This document shows, in pieces, positions 62,101 to 64,000 of a stretch of DNA of 64,000 bases. The number at the start of each line of letters is the position of its first letter. Position 1 is the first letter of the stretch. The notes below the pieces were generated by a model. That model was not told the DNA's origin and made no database searches. It worked only from the letters and a program-made list of their open reading frames with translations. Source of the stretch: Bolinopsis microptera (Eukaryota > Ctenophora > Tentaculata > Lobata > Bolinopsidae); assembly GCF_026151205.1 (NCBI RefSeq), contig NC_087077.1, forward strand, positions 2,976,001 through 3,040,000, in the 5' to 3' direction. A program made the position numbers and the translations under genes.

Positions 62101-62258
62101 ATTTAATTATTTCATGTTAATTCAGGTTGTTTACATGTGTCACCACCGCCACCAACAACTTCAAGATAGAGTTTGAAGTTAACATTGTCATAGTCCTTCA
62201 GGATGATCATCTCATCACAGAGAACTTTCCCATTAAATTATACAGACCTTCAAAATAG
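50142..62258 (+). CDS. VPS26C: VPS26C (DSCR3), retriever arrestin-fold subunit (7 exons, complete)
   Basis: Exons are 50142-50232, 53353-53514, 57844-58011, 58210-58318, 61493-61627, 61881-61976 and 62126-62258. All are GT-AG and in phase, totalling 297 aa, the same length as the human protein. Diagnostic stretches are KVYRPGEVVKGSLLI, LSSKSVGIFEAFYNSVKPIQ, TTIPFEFPL, LYDSYHGVFISVQYTL, SVELQLVRVETCGCAEGYAK, DATEIQNIQIAEGDV, IPVHMVFPRLFTC and HLITENFPIKLYR. Known role: with VPS35L and VPS29 it forms retriever, which recycles cargo such as integrins from endosomes with the CCC and WASH complexes. Intron 1 contains an antisense BTB gene. Introns 2 and 4 end in minisatellites whose units are copies of the next exon's splice acceptor and first bases. 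AATAAA at about 62592. Confidence 0.95.
50663..52754 (-). CDS. BTB-BACK domain protein nested in VPS26C intron 1 (2 exons, complete)
   Basis: Minus-strand exons 52754-51378 and 51253-50663 (phase 0 junction CAG-GTAAGC / CCTCAG-CAC) give 655 aa. The BTB fold runs from about residue 31 (DCHVIVNTQHIPAHRTVLLL) to about 150 (IVGSFYTGVLEIEHHNLEVV, YKFAKTYSVSWLQRCV). It is split by a roughly 34-residue insert of repeated LTAGDx hexamers encoded by an 18-bp tandem repeat. A BACK-like helical region follows (KWVFKLVNRWF, LDNCHLGYLLTSVQYHLIDK). The C-terminal third (FIGAKGPREIYDVEEDM, YYLDPTLHKYILFDAF) is not recognised, and no Kelch repeats or MATH domain are visible. BTB-BACK proteins are often Cullin-3 substrate adaptors; that role is inferred here. 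Confidence 0.85.
52501..52612. repeat. 18-bp coding minisatellite in the BTB gene
   Basis: About six copies of a tctccagcagtgaggttg-type unit encode LTAGD(S/N/T) hexamers in the middle of the BTB domain. The repeat is in frame and ends with a short TVTST stretch. Confidence 0.9.
53846..57863 (+). repeat. 47-bp minisatellite made of the VPS26C exon-3 splice acceptor
   Basis: About 85 copies of a 47-bp unit: cctaacctgaaccgtatccc, ctctacag, gagtaaccacaataccgtt. The final copy supplies the true acceptor of exon 3 (AG at 57842-57843) and the first 20 nt of that exon. Every unit therefore carries a polypyrimidine tract, AG and coding-like bases. Some units lack cctgaa (41 bp) or contain aaccctaacc. 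From any upstream acceptor the frame ends after eight codons at TGA or shifts. Confidence 0.97.
58488..58517. repeat. Perfect 28-bp palindrome
   Basis: ggtggacactggta is followed directly by its complement taccagtgtccacc in VPS26C intron 4. It could form a small cruciform. Function unknown. Confidence 0.8.
58713..58777. mobile_element. 65-bp hairpin with 14-bp perfect inverted ends
   Basis: aataataccttggc and gccaaggtattatt enclose a loop that itself contains gggttcgccc. This is the form of a tiny MITE. Lies in VPS26C intron 4. Confidence 0.6.
59565..61513 (+). repeat. 63-bp minisatellite made of the VPS26C exon-5 splice acceptor, open in frame
   Basis: About 31 copies of a 63-bp unit: acaattaaccacaagttcaa, taaacataacatttacag, tggaacactagacagggcag, tttct. 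From CAG at 59789 to CAG at 61490 the copies are in exact register (27 periods). The last copy provides the true exon-5 acceptor and 21 nt of exon 5. In exon 5's own frame each unit encodes 21 residues (SGTLDRAVSTI, NHKFNKHNIY) without a stop, except TAA at 61287-61289. The first two units carry frame-changing indels. Confidence 0.97.
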
Positions 62259-62679
62259 AGAACATTATACTTTTTAGTTTTCATACCTTCAGATGTGAGA
62301 TGTGTATCAGATGACATATATTGTTTGAACTTGAATCATGGTTGTCAGTCGGGAATTGATTCAAAGTTTTTTTTGGTTTCCATTGTCAGTTTAATTTGGT
62401 TTCAATAAGACTTTTCAGACCAGTTGACCAGATTTTTATATTGCTGAATTTGATTTTGTTTTAATCTTTTGTAATTGATGTATAATTATTGTTGTTGACA
62501 ATTTCCCACTTAGTATTAGAACTTAGAATGTTTAATGTTTATTGTCGTAATGGTAAAGCTTTGTTAGGTATAATGCAAATACGATAATTATAATAAATAA
62601 TAAAATTTGTAGTGGTCGGATCGAGATTGTCTATTTATTCCATTCATAATATGATTACCTTTTCAAACCCCAATTCAAA

Positions 62680-62712
62680 AATCCTTATTAAATTTTGTCT
62701 CAGGATACTGGC
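62680..62712 (+). promoter_or_regulatory. 3' splice-site-like sequence 9 nt before the MCM10 start codon
   Basis: atccttattaaattttgtctcag followed by gatactggc and the ATG. Strong acceptor consensus only 454 bp after the VPS26C stop codon. Confidence 0.5.
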
Positions 62713-64000
62713 ATGTCTGATGATGAATTTGATGATCTGGATGCTTTGTTTGATGAATTTGATGACGATGACGTTGTAGACGCTGCTGAGGAAAATAAAT
62801 CGAATTGTCCAGTCCAGAAAGAAGAAGATGCGTCTGAAGAATCTCCAGCAAATGTTTCTGCAAACGAAGAGAAACTCAGGTCAGAGCTCGAGGAAATGAA
62901 GCTCAAGATGAAGATGATGGAGGAAATGCTAAAAAATCAAAGCATGACAACTCCTGTAAAATCTTTAAATTCAAGTAAAATTAAGAAACCAGAAAATTCG
63001 AATACGACAAGTCAAGCTAAAAAGGAGGTTACTCCTATGAAGACAGTTACCCCCAGCAAACCCTCTTTATCAGATAAGTTCAAGAATGTTCTCGATACCA
63101 AATCAAGCGATGATAATCCTAGTACCTCTGCTTCTCAAATAAAACCACCACCCAATAAAACACCATCAAAGTGTCAACTTTCTGAAACTTTCGGCACTGC
63201 TCTTCATGAAGCAGAATCAAAACGTCAGGCCCCTAAACCGAGTAACATTAAGCCTGTCTCCTTTGCTCCGACTCCAGAAAAACTAGATAAGTGCCCTCAC
63301 TCAGGAATCAGAATCAGCAATCGAGTTACAGCCAAAAGTGACTTTAACTGCGCTGTCGCAACTCGCAAGTTCGTCAAAATCCAACACCTTCCACTTTTCT
63401 TTAAGGACAAGCAGGAAGTACCGGGTGACTGGGTAACATCTGGCGTGATCGTGAGGAAAGCAGGTCCTTTCAAGTCAAAAACTGGAAACGATTACAGTAT
63501 CTGGACGTTATCTGACTTGATTTCGCTTGATAATACTCTATCTTTGTTTTTGTTTAAAAACGTTCATATAGAACACAGAAAAGAGCAGATTGGTACTGTT
63601 GTTGCTCTGCTCAACCCTAACTTCATGCCTCCTCGTGATCAGGAGAAAGGCAAGAAAAGTGACCTTGCCTTCACTTTGGATGATGCCAAGAAACTTCTCA
63701 GAATGGGAATGGCTGCCGATTATGGTACTTGTAAAAATACCACAAAGGGTGGCCAGCAGTGCAACAATTTCATCAACAAATCTCTAACACAATATTGCGA
63801 TTTTCACATTGTAAAAGTTCATGCTCAATTGAGGAATAAGAGAATGGCTCTGAACGGTTCTTATACTCCCCTACAACCTGGCATGAATAAGCTTCAAAAA
63901 TTTAAACAGGACTGTCAAGCTTTCTCCCACAAGGGAAACGTTTACTATCCAAATGTTAAGGCAGAGGTAACCGACAAACCTGAAGTGGCAGCACTGAAAA
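62713..64000 (+). CDS. MCM10: MCM10 replication factor (5' part; continues past the window)
   Basis: An uninterrupted frame of 429 codons runs to the window edge, so the 3' part is missing. The start is the first ATG (MSDDEFDDLDALFDEFDDDD), just after a splice-acceptor-like sequence. Acidic N-terminus, then a coiled coil (about 55-80, LRSELEEMKLKMKMMEEMLK), a Ser/Pro/Lys-rich linker, and the conserved OB-fold from about 220 (VKIQHLPLFFKDKQEVPGDW, VTSGVIVRKAGPFKS, YSIWTLSDL). The zinc finger is at about 330-368 (AADYGTCKNTTKGGQQCNNF, SLTQYCDFH). Known role: binds MCM2-7/CMG and DNA, needed for origin firing and fork progression in the nucleus. No intron in the visible part. Confidence 0.93.
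   Translation, partial: MSDDEFDDLDALFDEFDDDDVVDAAEENKSNCPVQKEEDASEESPANVSANEEKLRSELEEMKLKMKMMEEMLKNQSMTTPVKSLNSSKIKKPENSNTTSQAKKEVTPMKTVTPSKPSLSDKFKNVLDTKSSDDNPSTSASQIKPPPNKTPSKCQLSETFGTALHEAESKRQAPKPSNIKPVSFAPTPEKLDKCPHSGIRISNRVTAKSDFNCAVATRKFVKIQHLPLFFKDKQEVPGDWVTSGVIVRKAGPFKSKTGNDYSIWTLSDLISLDNTLSLFLFKNVHIEHRKEQIGTVVALLNPNFMPPRDQEKGKKSDLAFTLDDAKKLLRMGMAADYGTCKNTTKGGQQCNNFINKSLTQYCDFHIVKVHAQLRNKRMALNGSYTPLQPGMNKLQKFKQDCQAFSHKGNVYYPNVKAEVTDKPEVAALK

Overview
This is animal nuclear DNA. It is AT-rich, the genes have many short GT-AG introns, and much of the intergenic space is repeats. I read nine protein-coding loci by hand-splicing, checking reading phase at every junction. The conserved ones (LUC7L, eIF1A, SMARCAL1, VPS26C, MCM10) are animal-type. 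Cnidarian-like transposon content and possible trans-splice acceptors beside start codons fit an early-branching metazoan, perhaps a cnidarian, but the sequence does not fix the taxon.

Layout. 0.4-9.2 kb: a complete eight-exon + strand gene for a secreted-then-membrane-anchored kringle plus laminin-G protein. Its last intron holds a complete three-exon antisense gene for a single-pass membrane protein, a 28-bp minisatellite, and a Mutator-like transposon inserted into that minisatellite with a 9-bp target duplication. 9-14.5 kb: repeats only. 14.6-15.6 kb: a second minus-strand membrane-protein gene whose reading frame is broken by a 10-bp tandem duplication. 15.6-28.6 kb: mostly mobile-element remnants, a 150-bp-arm palindrome, a short minus-strand exon of unknown identity, and a 63-copy 52-bp satellite. 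28.7-39.7 kb: the complete ten-exon LUC7L splicing-factor gene on the minus strand, with a LINE and foldback elements in its introns. 39.8-45 kb: a LINE fragment, a 1.1-kb transposon with RSS-like CACAGTG ends, and a strongly folded three-way-junction RNA candidate.

45.0-64.0 kb: four co-oriented housekeeping genes, EIF1A, SMARCAL1, VPS26C and MCM10 (cut by the window end), separated by only 445-523 bp. A BTB-BACK gene lies antisense inside VPS26C intron 1.

The most unusual structure is in VPS26C. Two of its introns end in long minisatellites, and in each one every unit is a copy of the 3' splice site plus the first 20-21 nt of the following exon. The first array (47-bp unit, about 85 copies) gives a premature stop from any upstream acceptor. 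The second (63-bp unit, a multiple of three) stays open in the exon's own frame for about 500 codons. Seven of nine genes also carry a 3' splice-site-like sequence ending 1-11 nt before the start codon, which raises the possibility of spliced-leader trans-splicing.
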